From Aspidapion aeneum (Eukaryota; Arthropoda; Insecta; Coleoptera; Brentidae), in NCBI GenBank assembly GCA_963576565.1, contig OY755047.1, forward strand, positions 26,605,171 to 26,669,170: a DNA stretch of 64,000 nucleotides. Reading direction: 5' to 3'. Within the stretch, counting starts at the first letter, position 1, and every line of letters starts with the position of its first letter. Below the pieces are notes generated by a model, which was not told the origin of the DNA, made no database searches, and saw only the letters and a program-made list of their open reading frames with translations. Both the position numbers and the translations under genes were made by a program. Below are positions 54,114 through 62,850 of the stretch, one piece after another.

Positions 54114-55950
54114 ATAGTGAATTTCTGGACCCGTTGTATTTTACTGTCCCATGTTTGCCAGTTTTTAAAAAATCCTATAATTTTGTGATGTTTCTTGAGC
54201 TTAGAATTAATTTTTCAATAGTAAAAAAAATTCAGGAAAAATTAACACCAGTAAAATCATTTGTTTACGAGCTTGTTTTATCCTGGTTTCGTGCAGTCGT
54301 GATGCTCCAGACATTTTCACGTGTCAAAATTGGGCAAAACGAGCAATCTTTAGTTTGCGTGAGCCGGGGTGCACTAGCAGCAGCTTGGTGCACGCTATTG
54401 TGCGTGAAGACAGGACGACCGACCCATAAGTTTCATTTGCTGTGTTGTGCTCTTCATGTCGGTATTTGTTGCTCCTCTATTGCATAATACGGCGACCTCT
54501 ACATGACAATAATCCACAGTACACCGGTCTATGTTTTAAGCCAGTAAATAGCATGATTTTGCCGAAACGCCAAACTTTTTTTCTGCGATAGTTCTTAAAA
54601 GTGATTCCTAATAGTACGCAGGCGCAGACATCTTTGGAGCATGACTAAACGAAGCATACGATTTATGGAACTTTACTTTGAAACACATCTTTTATACACA
54701 GAAATTATATTTCACCGGTTTCTAATTCTTTTGGTGAAAGACACGGCCGTCAAAGAATCTAATTTTTAGAAAATATATGTTTTTATATGTTTGACATCAT
54801 ATACTCGCACTTATATTATATCGAAAGTACTTCTAGTTTAGCACATCCCTACAAAATCACACCTTATTTCAGGTTTGTCAAAATTTTCTCCGCAAATATT
54901 GCAATTTGTTTTATAATTTTTTTCTACTCTCCCACTTGTTTTGGATATCTTAACTTTTTCTTTCTAAGAATCTACCGTTTCTTGCTCTGTAGGACCAAAA
55001 GAAATCTTTTGCTTCCCTTCTTTTATTCGTTTGGTATCATTTATTTATTTTTTTGTTTTTCATCTATTTAATCTTTTACTGTGTGTGAAGTAACAATTTC
55101 AATTTGAGCAGCTTATTATTTGGAATTGAGACGTTTATCTTATTTTGTTGATAAGCTTGGGAAAAGGAAGTTGTAAGCTATTAAATTTTTGAGATTTATT
55201 TGTTACCTCTTATGTTCCGCAAACAAAACACCTGAATTTATTGTGTATTGTGTTTTAAAAAAAAAGAATTTTGGTGGGCGGTAGTACCGGAATTACAGCA
55301 AAAAGATGGTGAGCTATTTTGTAAGTTGCAGCAGTCAAAAGGCTTGGACTCACTAATTCTCTTTGTACTCTAATGTATAATTTATCACATGCTACACAAT
55401 AATATTTAAAGTCTTTTGGTGAGCCAATAGAATAATTCCAAAAATTATTAAACGCATTAAGAGACTACCCAAAAAATCAAAAAATTAACAATAAATTAGC
55501 CATTAGCAGCTAATCGAAGACAATCTTCTAGGACACGTTTTCACTTATTTAAAAGGATATACTGTTCTAGTGGTGGGGTTCATCATTCCGAGAAGCAGAG
55601 AGAAAGCGCGCTTGAGCGACACTACCCGAAAGGCGGTACTACCGGACCTTCCTAATCCGCATGAATCCGCTCTGAAACACACCGCAAACCGAACCGAACC
55701 GACGCCACTTCTTTACCCGGTTGCCAAGTTATTCGAGTTTATAATTGAAAATTTGGACACTTTGTATAGCTCGCAAAAAATAAATCTTTTATTTAAAAAA
55801 TCAAGAAATAAATAAATAAGTAATAATATAAAATAGTTTTTTAGTAAAAACGATCGCGAAAATACTAACATAATTGATGTTTAGATTGTCACTTTGGGGT
55901 TGCCGTAGTATAGAGCTACTCAATCCATGCCGCCACCCGTTTCGTTGTTG
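54114..55950. other. No gene supported
   Basis: A 135-codon ORF at 54080-54487 starts inside the mariner end and has no family features. GC-richer patches occur at 55590-55720 (AACCGAACCGAACCGACG) without a gene. Otherwise AT-rich. Confidence 0.3.
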
Positions 55951-55953
55951 TGG

Positions 55954-55979
55954 TCACGTGAAGGACGATCAGCTGATCG
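55954..55979. promoter_or_regulatory. Paired palindromic E-boxes
   Basis: TCACGTGA (55954-55961) and CGATCAGCTGATCG (55966-55979) are both perfect palindromes with CANNTG cores, bHLH-type sites by consensus, separated by four bases. No adjacent gene is recognised, so function is speculative. Confidence 0.3.
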
Positions 55980-56394
55980 CACGAATCATGGTTCATGTTT
56001 TTGCCTGTGGAAATGCCCTTAGAGGCAGCACGCGTCTCAAAAACCATTTGATTTGTATAAAGACTCATTTTAAATGGTACGGTGACAGGAAATCCATTAT
56101 GCAAATGTCAATGTGACGCCAGTGAGAAACAATTTGACATCTGTGTAATTAGTTTCCTATCACACTTTAAATGAGCCTTGTTACATCACATCAACCTTGG
56201 AGAGTGATTCTTGAAACAGGCAATGATCACATAATGCGATATTCCCGTTATTGTTTATTTTTTGTTAGGAAATAATGAACTTTATATAGGAATATTGTGC
56301 GATGTAATCGTTACATCATTCAAGAATCAGCTCCTTCGACCTCCACCGCAAGAATATACAGGGGTGGATCTAGAAACTTTATTTGGGTGGGGAA

Positions 56395-56579
56395 ATACCA
56401 TAAAAATTAAGGCCATCAAATACTTATACCGCAATAGTAAGGCAAAAGTTAAAATAAAAACAAAACTAACCAAAGGCTTTCAAGTAAATAAAGGTGTAAA
56501 ACAAGGTTGCTGTATCTCGCCTACGCTCTTCAAGAAATACTTGGAACAAGTCCTTAAAGTATGAAAGAGAAAATGTCAA
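56395..56579 (+). pseudogene. LINE-C reverse transcriptase, 5' part before the Penelope insertion
   Basis: The frame encodes IKAIKYLYRNSKAKVKIKTK, GFQVNKGVKQGCCISPTLFK and KYLEQVLKV, then TGA where related RTs have Trp, then KRKCQ across the target-site duplication. This is the block 'GV.QGC.LSPTLF..Y.E..L..W'. The same frame resumes at 59768. Upstream (56255-56394) no further LINE sequence is certain. Confidence 0.85.
56564..56579. repeat. 16-bp target-site duplication, left
   Basis: AAAGAGAAAATGTCAA, repeated exactly at 59752-59767, flanks the Penelope-like insertion. Confidence 0.9.
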
Positions 56580-56624
56580 GAAATAAAATTTCGGACTTCC
56601 ATTGTCTTTATTTATTTTAAAACA

Positions 56625-56670
56625 TGACGTTTCGGTTAGTAAGTATCTCTAACCGTTATCAAGTGTAAAC
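56625..56670 (-). ncRNA. Hammerhead-like motif in Penelope tail (main copy)
   Basis: The minus strand reads CACTTGATAA, stem CGGTTAG, 9-base loop, stem CTAACCG, then AAACGTC. Hammerhead ribozymes, known in Penelope-like elements, have a CUGAUGA core, stem II, then GAAA. Here the GAAAC side fits and stem II is perfect, but the other core strand is CTTGATAA, so activity is doubtful. Confidence 0.45.
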
Positions 56671-56697
56671 TAAACAATCTAGTCTTTAGGCTACTAC

Positions 56698-58842
56698 TTA
56701 TACTGCTTGGTGTACAGTCAGGTGTGACGGTCCGCCCCCTTTTTTAATCCTAAGACGCCTGTTTTCCTTAAGAAGTGGTTTCCATATGTTTGGTATGTCG
56801 GTGCTTGGTTGACTGAAAACTTCTTTATTCTGCATTATAAACGCAGCTTCAATAAACTTTCGTTTTCGCCAATGCGACTCCTTATGTAAGACTTTAGCTT
56901 CTGACCACTGAATCCTGTGATCATTTGACCATGCATGATCTGCTAAACCTGAATTTTCAATATCCCCTAATTGGGTACTTTTTAGATGTTCATTTACTCT
57001 AACCTGAAGAGGGCGTTTCGTTTCACCTACATATGATTTACCACACTCACACGGGATTTGGTAGATACATTCCTTATTATTTGAGGGATTTTCTGGTTTT
57101 GTTTTAGTTACAAAACTTCTTATCGTATTTCCCAAAGAAAATACTGTTTTTATATTATAGTGTTTAGCTATTCGTCTTATATTTTCTGAAATCCCTTGAA
57201 CATATGGAATGTTAATAACACCTAACGGATTATTATTTTGAGAATTTGGTACATTTAGTTTGTTTCTAATTTTAAATATCGTTGAGTTTATTAATTTCTC
57301 GGAATAACCATTCTGTTGTAAGTCCTTTTTAATGTTTTTAATTTCTGTGGTTAATTCTTCATTATTACTACAAATATTTATGGCTCTTAAATACAAACTT
57401 CTTATAACTCCTTGTTTTGTAGCAACAGAATGATTAGACTTAAAATTTAGGTACTGTCCCGTGTGTGTAGGTTTCCTATATACAGTGGTTTGAATGTTTC
57501 TGTCTGATCGTTTGACAAGAACATCCAAAAAAGGTAAGGCCGAATCTTTTTCAATTTCCATGGTGCACTTGATTGTTGGTCGAATACCGTTTAAATGGTG
57601 TAGAAAATTCTGTAGTTTGTCTTCATTTTCCGGCCATATAATAAATGTGTCATCCATGTATCGTAGCCACAGTTTTGGTTTGACTCTTGCTGTGTTGATC
57701 GCATGGTCTTCGAACCACTCCATGTAGATGTTTGCTACCACTGGCGAAAGAGATGAACACATTGGGAGTCCATCATTTTGCGCGTAAAACTTATCTTTCA
57801 CTTGAAAGTAAGAGTTACGGAGACAGAGCTCCAAAAGATCCGTCACCCCCTCCACCGATAGCGTTGTTCTCTCGTGAAGTGTATCATCAGTTTGTAATTT
57901 GTTTTTGATGATACTGAGTGACTCATTTATTGGCACGTTGTTGTAGATACTTTGTACATCAAAACTTACAAATTTATCGCCGGGATCTAATTCGATACCT
58001 TTTAAAACCTCGACAAAATGTTCCGAGTTTTTGACAAAAGATTCGGACTTACCCTGTAGTGGTTGAATTATGTCCAACAAAAACCTCGACAAAGTGCTGG
58101 TCGGTGAGTCCCTGGAGCTGGTGATTGGTCGCAGTGGTATATCCTTCTTATGGATCTTTGGTAATCCATAAAAATGTGGTGCCTTACTGTGGTGTGGAGT
58201 CAGGCGGGATCTAACAGCGTCCGGGATATTTTCAGCATACTTCTTCAAAGTCCTGTAGATGCGTCCTTCTATGGTGGTGGTTGGATCTTTGGGTAGTTGC
58301 TTGTAGTCTCCTTTCTCCAGAACTTCTTGGATCTTTTTGTCGTAAATCTCGACATCTATGATCACCGTCGCGTTTCCTTTGTCGGCCGGTAGAATCTTGA
58401 TTGATTTGTCAGCCTGCAGGTTCTTGATTGCCCGTTGTTCTTGACTGGTGATGTTTGTCTTTTGTTGTTTCTTTCTTTCCAACGTTGTTCTTACTTTATG
58501 TTGAAACTTATCAGCTTCGGGTTGAGGGAGACTAACGGTTTCTATTGCCGCAATAATTTCCAGTGTCGGTGTCTGTGCCGGTGCAATGGCGAACTTAAGT
58601 CCCTTACTGAGTACCAATTCTTCGTTGGTGCTCAGATTCCGTTTGGAGATGTTCACTATAGTGCTTGGTGTCGTTGCGTCTGTTCTATCTTGAGTACGTG
58701 TCTGTAGTTTCTTAAGTTTTTCTCGGTGAGTTGATCTTATCTTCTGTCGTTCTCTGTTGCACGTACTGTCAATTTTACTCAGTATTGGTTCGTAGTCTTC
58801 CTCCCATGTGTGTCGTCTAATTTCGTCAAAACGCTCCTCCAT
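56698..58842 (-). CDS. Penelope-like RT with GIY-YIG endonuclease, intact ORF
   Basis: 714 codons without a stop. It copies element RNA at a nicked target. Blocks: basic, charged N-terminus (1-150); PADKGNATVII (~152-162); FYGLPKIHK (224-232) and LRPI; FVSFDVQSIYNNVP with Asp295 (RT motif A); DGLPMCSSLSPVVANIYM (357-374; the usual PMGS Gly is Cys362); LRYMDDTF with Asp397/398; PFLDVLV (437-443); KPTHTGQYL; then the GIY-YIG domain ECIYQIPCECGKSYVGETKR (591-610) with R.NEH (615-619). The GIY-YIG zone carries CxC residues as in other Penelope endonucleases. The frame stays open to the inversion joint at 58917 with no earlier ATG, so the protein is probably N-terminally shortened (family size is about 800 residues). 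Possibly still functional except for the N-terminus and the Cys change. Confidence 0.93.
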   Translation of the reverse strand: MEERFDEIRRHTWEEDYEPILSKIDSTCNRERQKIRSTHREKLKKLQTRTQDRTDATTPSTIVNISKRNLSTNEELVLSKGLKFAIAPAQTPTLEIIAAIETVSLPQPEADKFQHKVRTTLERKKQQKTNITSQEQRAIKNLQADKSIKILPADKGNATVIIDVEIYDKKIQEVLEKGDYKQLPKDPTTTIEGRIYRTLKKYAENIPDAVRSRLTPHHSKAPHFYGLPKIHKKDIPLRPITSSRDSPTSTLSRFLLDIIQPLQGKSESFVKNSEHFVEVLKGIELDPGDKFVSFDVQSIYNNVPINESLSIIKNKLQTDDTLHERTTLSVEGVTDLLELCLRNSYFQVKDKFYAQNDGLPMCSSLSPVVANIYMEWFEDHAINTARVKPKLWLRYMDDTFIIWPENEDKLQNFLHHLNGIRPTIKCTMEIEKDSALPFLDVLVKRSDRNIQTTVYRKPTHTGQYLNFKSNHSVATKQGVIRSLYLRAINICSNNEELTTEIKNIKKDLQQNGYSEKLINSTIFKIRNKLNVPNSQNNNPLGVINIPYVQGISENIRRIAKHYNIKTVFSLGNTIRSFVTKTKPENPSNNKECIYQIPCECGKSYVGETKRPLQVRVNEHLKSTQLGDIENSGLADHAWSNDHRIQWSEAKVLHKESHWRKRKFIEAAFIMQNKEVFSQPSTDIPNIWKPLLKENRRLRIKKGGGPSHLTVHQAV

Positions 58843-58917
58843 TTCGGCGTTGAAGTTGGCTTTTCTCCATTGATGGTAACTGATTTGGGATCGGATTAGT
58901 GCTTGGCTGGTGCTTTG

Positions 58918-59751
58918 GATGTTCTTGTCAAACGATCAGACAGAAACATTCAAACCACTGTATATAGGAAACCTACACACACGGACAGTACCTAAATTTT
59001 AAGTCTAATCATTCTGTTGCTACAAAACAAGAAGTTATAAGAAGTTTGTATTTAAGAGCCATAAATATTTATAGTAATAATGAAGAAAAAAACCACAGAA
59101 ATTAATAACATTAAAAAGGACTTACAACAGAATGGTTATTTCGAGAAATTAATAAGCTCAACGATATTTAAAATTAAAAACAAACTAAATGTACCAAATT
59201 CTCAAAATAATAATCCATTAGGTGTTATTAACATTCCATATGTTTAAGGGATTTCAGAAAATATAAGACGAATAGCTAAACACTATAATATAATCTCTTC
59301 AGGTTAGAGTAAATGAACATCTAAAAAGTACCCAATTAGGGGATATTGAAAAATCCGGTTTAGCAGATCATGCATGGTCAAATGATCACAGGATTCAGTG
59401 GTCAGAAGCTAAAGTTTTACATAAGGAGTCGCATTGGCGAAAACGAAAGTTTATTGAAGCTGCGTTTATAATGCAGAATAAAGAAGTTTTCAGTCAACCA
59501 AGCACGGACATACCAAACATATGGAAACCACTTCTTAAGGAAAACAGGCGTCTTAGGATTAAAAAAGGGGGCGGGCCGTCACACCTGACTGCACACCAAG
59601 TAGTATAAGTAGTAGCCTAAGGACTAGATTGTTTAGTTTACACTTGATAACGGTTAGAGATACTAACCGAAACGTCATGTTTTAAAATAAATAAAGACAA
59701 TGGAAGTCCGAAATTTTATTTCTACACAATCATTGTCTACGAGTTTCAAAC
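58918..59751 (+). pseudogene. Inverted partial copy of the Penelope element
   Basis: It starts with DVLVKRSDRNIQTTVYRKPT and continues with the IKNIKKDLQQNGY..KLI and KLNVPNSQNNNPLGVINIP equivalents. A deletion near 59292 then removes the KTVFSLGNTI to SYVGETKR region. It resumes at QVRVNEHLKSTQLGDI.., ends with the GGGCGGGCCGTCAC tail and the hammerhead-like motif. Frameshifts near 58990 and 59085 and an early stop disable it. Confidence 0.9.
59636..59676 (+). ncRNA. Hammerhead-like motif in Penelope tail (inverted copy)
   Basis: CACTTGATAA, CGGTTAG (59651-59657), loop AGATA, CTAACCG (59663-59669), AAACGTC. Same motif as the main copy but with a 5-base loop where the main copy has nine, leaving the stem intact. 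The fragment at ~5635-5680 has a degraded version. Confidence 0.45.
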
Positions 59752-59767
59752 AAAGAGAAAATGTCAA
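59752..59767. repeat. 16-bp target-site duplication, right
   Basis: Exact repeat of 56564-56579. Confidence 0.9.
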
Positions 59768-60535
59768 AATATGGGAATTCCGTTGGACGAAACCACCTTG
59801 TATACTTTATATTTCGCCGAAGATCAGATAGTAGTGGCTCAGGATTATGACGACCTCGAACATATGACATGAAAACTAATAGAAAAGTACAATAAGTGGG
59901 GACTAGAGGTTAATCTCAATAAGACAGAGTATATGTGTATCGGTGGAACGAAACAGGATCTAATCTTAAATACCGGGCAGCGAGTTCAGTCCTGTGATGA
60001 GTATAAATACTTAGGCCTAAAAATTACAGCTGACGGAACATTAGAAAAAGCTATAAAAGATCGAAACGTACAAGGAAGAGAAGCAATAACTTTATTAAAT
60101 GGAATAATTTGGGTCCAAATTATATCAAAACATCACAAAAAGCTTATATATAACACTATTATAAAAAGTATTATTACATACGGCTCAGAAGTATGGCCAA
60201 TCAAGGATAGAACAAAAAAAATGCTTTCCGCTACGGAGATGGACTATTGGAGAAGAGCAGCAGGGAAATCAAAAAGAGAAAGAGTTACAAATCAAAGAAT
60301 ACGAGAAATTATGACAGTGGGTGAACGTACTTTAGTGAAACTACCTAAACAAATACTACAATGGAAACCAACTGGTCGAAGAAAACGAGGATGGCCAAGG
60401 AGAAGCTGGTGAGATGGAATAGACAGTGAAATAAGAATAAGAGGCCTAAATGATGAATTATGGGCATACAGAAACGAGTGGAGATTGGGTATCGGAAGAC
60501 GTAGAACGTTGTGAAACCGATAAATATATATAAAT
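59768..60535 (+). pseudogene. LINE-C reverse transcriptase, 3' part after the Penelope insertion
   Basis: Resumes in frame with MGIPLDETTLYTLYFAEDQI (FADD altered to FAED: the second-last catalytic position is Glu), DYDDLEHM, then VNLNKTEYMCIGG, YKYLGLKITADGTLEKAIKD, ITYGSEVWPIKDRTKKML, SATEMDYWRRAAGKSKRERV, GRRKRGWPRRSW, a stop, and an IRGLNDELWAYRNEWRLGIG tail ending RRRT. Insect LINE tail architecture as in LINE-A but a distinct family. Confidence 0.88.
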
Positions 60536-61422
60536 ACCATAACAAATATTGCATAAAACTCTTTTGTATAGGGACCAGGAGGTGTATTCTGTGTGTAAAA
60601 ACTTTATAAAGTTTAAGATTTGAAGGGGAGGGGGGGATTTCCCCCTTCCCCCTCCCTTACCCACCAGTACCTGGACACAATTCCGATTTAATACCCTTTT
60701 GGCCCTCTCTCACCACCATGTTTGACCATTGATGAAAGTTTTCACTTTACGAGATTTATCTCTCCAAATAAATAAAGTAAGGTTTTAACCATTTTTATCG
60801 GTTACTAAAAAGTAAATTCTTTTGGCTTGAATTGTCGCTATTTTAATGTAATTTTTCTTCACTAGAGGTCACCAAAAAAGAATATCCACTTTAAAATATT
60901 AAAATTAAATACACGAAATCTTTAAAAAAATTGCGTTCGAATAACCAAAACACACCCTTAAAATCAAATTGGGTTGAAATCCAAACGAATTTGAACAACT
61001 TTTTTTCATCTGTGGTGGCGGTTCTACGTTCCCTAGCTTCCCCACCGCTTGTAATGCGTTTCGTACGTCCCGAAGGCACTGCACATGCGCACTTGAATGA
61101 GTCAACCCAAAGCATCTCTTTTAATTTGTCGGTTCAGTTTTAGTATTGAGCTGCGCATGTGCAGAATCATTACGGGACTTTCAATACCCTAGAACGGATT
61201 GCTGCGGCAGGGATCTGTAGGGTATCGCTGACTGGCCCAACACTTCCAAACCAATTAAGGTGTTCTTAGCTTTTCGAAAGTCAAACTAAGATATTCCCCT
61301 TTAAAGGCAGAATTCTTCAGTTTTCGGAATATAGTAGAATACGTTTTTCTCAATAATTTATGTTATGATATAATTTTTTTTTCTATAATGATAAGTAAAA
61401 AAAAGTGTAGTGCTGCTTTAAC
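60536..61422. other. No gene; two inverted repeats
   Basis: A G-run/C-run inverted repeat lies at 60622-60657 (GGGGAGGGGGG then CCCCCTTCCCCC), with possible G-quadruplex character. A perfect 13-bp pair, CTGCACATGCGCA at 61079-61091 and its complement at 61152-61164, spans a ~60-base loop and may mark a small MITE. No ORF supported. Confidence 0.5.
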
Positions 61423-62000
61423 CAAGGTCAACAAAAAATAGAGGCCACGACCCTTAAAAAATCAGCTATTCTCGGGCGGCTGACTTTTACATTGGGTCTT
61501 ATGGGAGGTCAGATGTTTTTTATGATATTTTCAAAATGGCACTATAGATTTCCGCGAAATTTCAGTGACAGTTCTCAGACACCATCCCGATATTCCGCCA
61601 AAGTTTTGTAATGATGCACGATGGTTAAAAGGTTAAAGTCTACAAGATTTAGCATTCTTTATTTTGAATTAAATTTACAAGCCACGTACCGCATGCGAAC
61701 TGTTATATTTGACATGTATTTGACTTTGTCATCTGTGTTTGTCACATTTGCTTCTGCTTTAAACTAAATTTTTGTGCGAGCTTATGAAGCGGCCCTGAAA
61801 TATTAAGGATTACTATACATTAAAAAAAATTGTTCTGCAAGAATATAGTACAAACAATCTTAAAACCGGCTTTATTTTAAAAAAACTTCAATATTTTAAA
61901 GACAATCAGCTGTGTCATGACGTGACCATCAAAAAAAAATTAGCCCCCGATATGTCGTCAACAAAATGGAGGATCGTGGCCCGTCCGTTTTGATAGCCCT
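61423..62000. mobile_element. 578-bp hAT-like non-autonomous element
   Basis: The left end CAAGGTCAACAAAAAATAG leads to AGGCCACGACC; the inverted right end AGGGCTATCAAAACGG leads to ACGGGCCACGATCC. Flanking 8-mers GCTTTAAC (61415-61422) and GCTCTAAC (62001-62008) match at 7 of 8. No transposase ORF. The CAAGG/CAGGG-type ends and 8-bp duplication suggest hAT. Confidence 0.55.
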
Positions 62001-62008
62001 GCTCTAAC

Positions 62009-62850
62009 CTATCTTTTTACTTGCTTATTTTTTTGTCAATTTTTCATTATAATAATTGTTCTATCACTTTTCAAGGTAAGCATTCCATTGACTATAATCT
62101 GGACAGGTATCGTATAATATGTCTATTTGTATACCCCCCATGGGGGTTAGAAAACTGTTTGCTAAAGGGGGCGCATTGAACCAGTGGTGCGTAACCCTGT
62201 ACGGAATGAAAGACACGCGAAAAACGCATTAATAGTTTTAAAATGTAATAGCAAGGGTCCGTGCAGGGTTGGAGCTTCGAGGGTTGAAATAGAGCCCCAA
62301 GAATTGTCAGATTTCTTCTTTTTTAGGTATGAGTAAAAGGTGAAGTTATGTTACATCACAGCCGCATGGACTTCGTAACCCCAAAAGCGATAGCTAATGC
62401 TTGTTGTAAAAAACTTTTGGTAAAATCCGTAAAAATTACAGTTACAAAAACGAAAATCAAAAAATACGAGAACGATCAGTAGATTCACATACAACACTTA
62501 GAGCTCAGCGGTGGTTTGGGTGCGGAAAAACGGGGATCTAAGGAGGCGCCACGGTCGTCAAACTTCGAAAGCTTGAGTTTCCAACCCGGCATCCCTAGCG
62601 AACGCAAGTCAAACTAATCAAATATCAACGCGCCTGCCTCTATTTTAGTGATGACAACAGCGCAAACCCAGTGCTAGCAACAAAAGCGAAACCAGAACGT
62701 CGAACACATGCTGCAGTTATGTTTACGGTTCACAGCGATATATGTCAACAATCCAGTTTGAGGTTAAGAAGTCCGTGATTGCAACATTTCGAAGGCTGAC
62801 TTTTCTTATTACTTTTTAGCAAACAGAATGTGTAAATCACTTTTAATATA
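62009..62850. other. No gene supported
   Basis: Non-coding; contains a CCCCCATGGGGG palindrome near 62135-62146 and no recognised family. Confidence 0.3.

Larger units (their letters stand above)
56580..59751 (-). mobile_element. Penelope-like element with inverted partial second copy
   Basis: A 3.17-kb insertion bounded by exact 16-bp duplications. The main copy (56580-58917) reads on the minus strand; a partial copy of its 3' third (58918-59751) reads on the plus strand, so both outer ends are the element's 3' non-coding tail, inverted with respect to each other. Joining is at the DVLVKRSDR codons. Complex terminal arrangements (pseudo-LTRs, direct or inverted partial copies) are typical of Penelope-like elements. 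A third, older tail fragment is at 5341-5715. Confidence 0.92.

Noticed and set aside
54080..54487. 135-codon ORF after mariner copy 1
   Set aside because: It begins inside the mariner terminus and shows no conserved features; likely chance.
57494..57727. 77-codon plus-strand ORF inside the Penelope locus
   Set aside because: Antisense shadow of the 714-codon RT/endonuclease frame.
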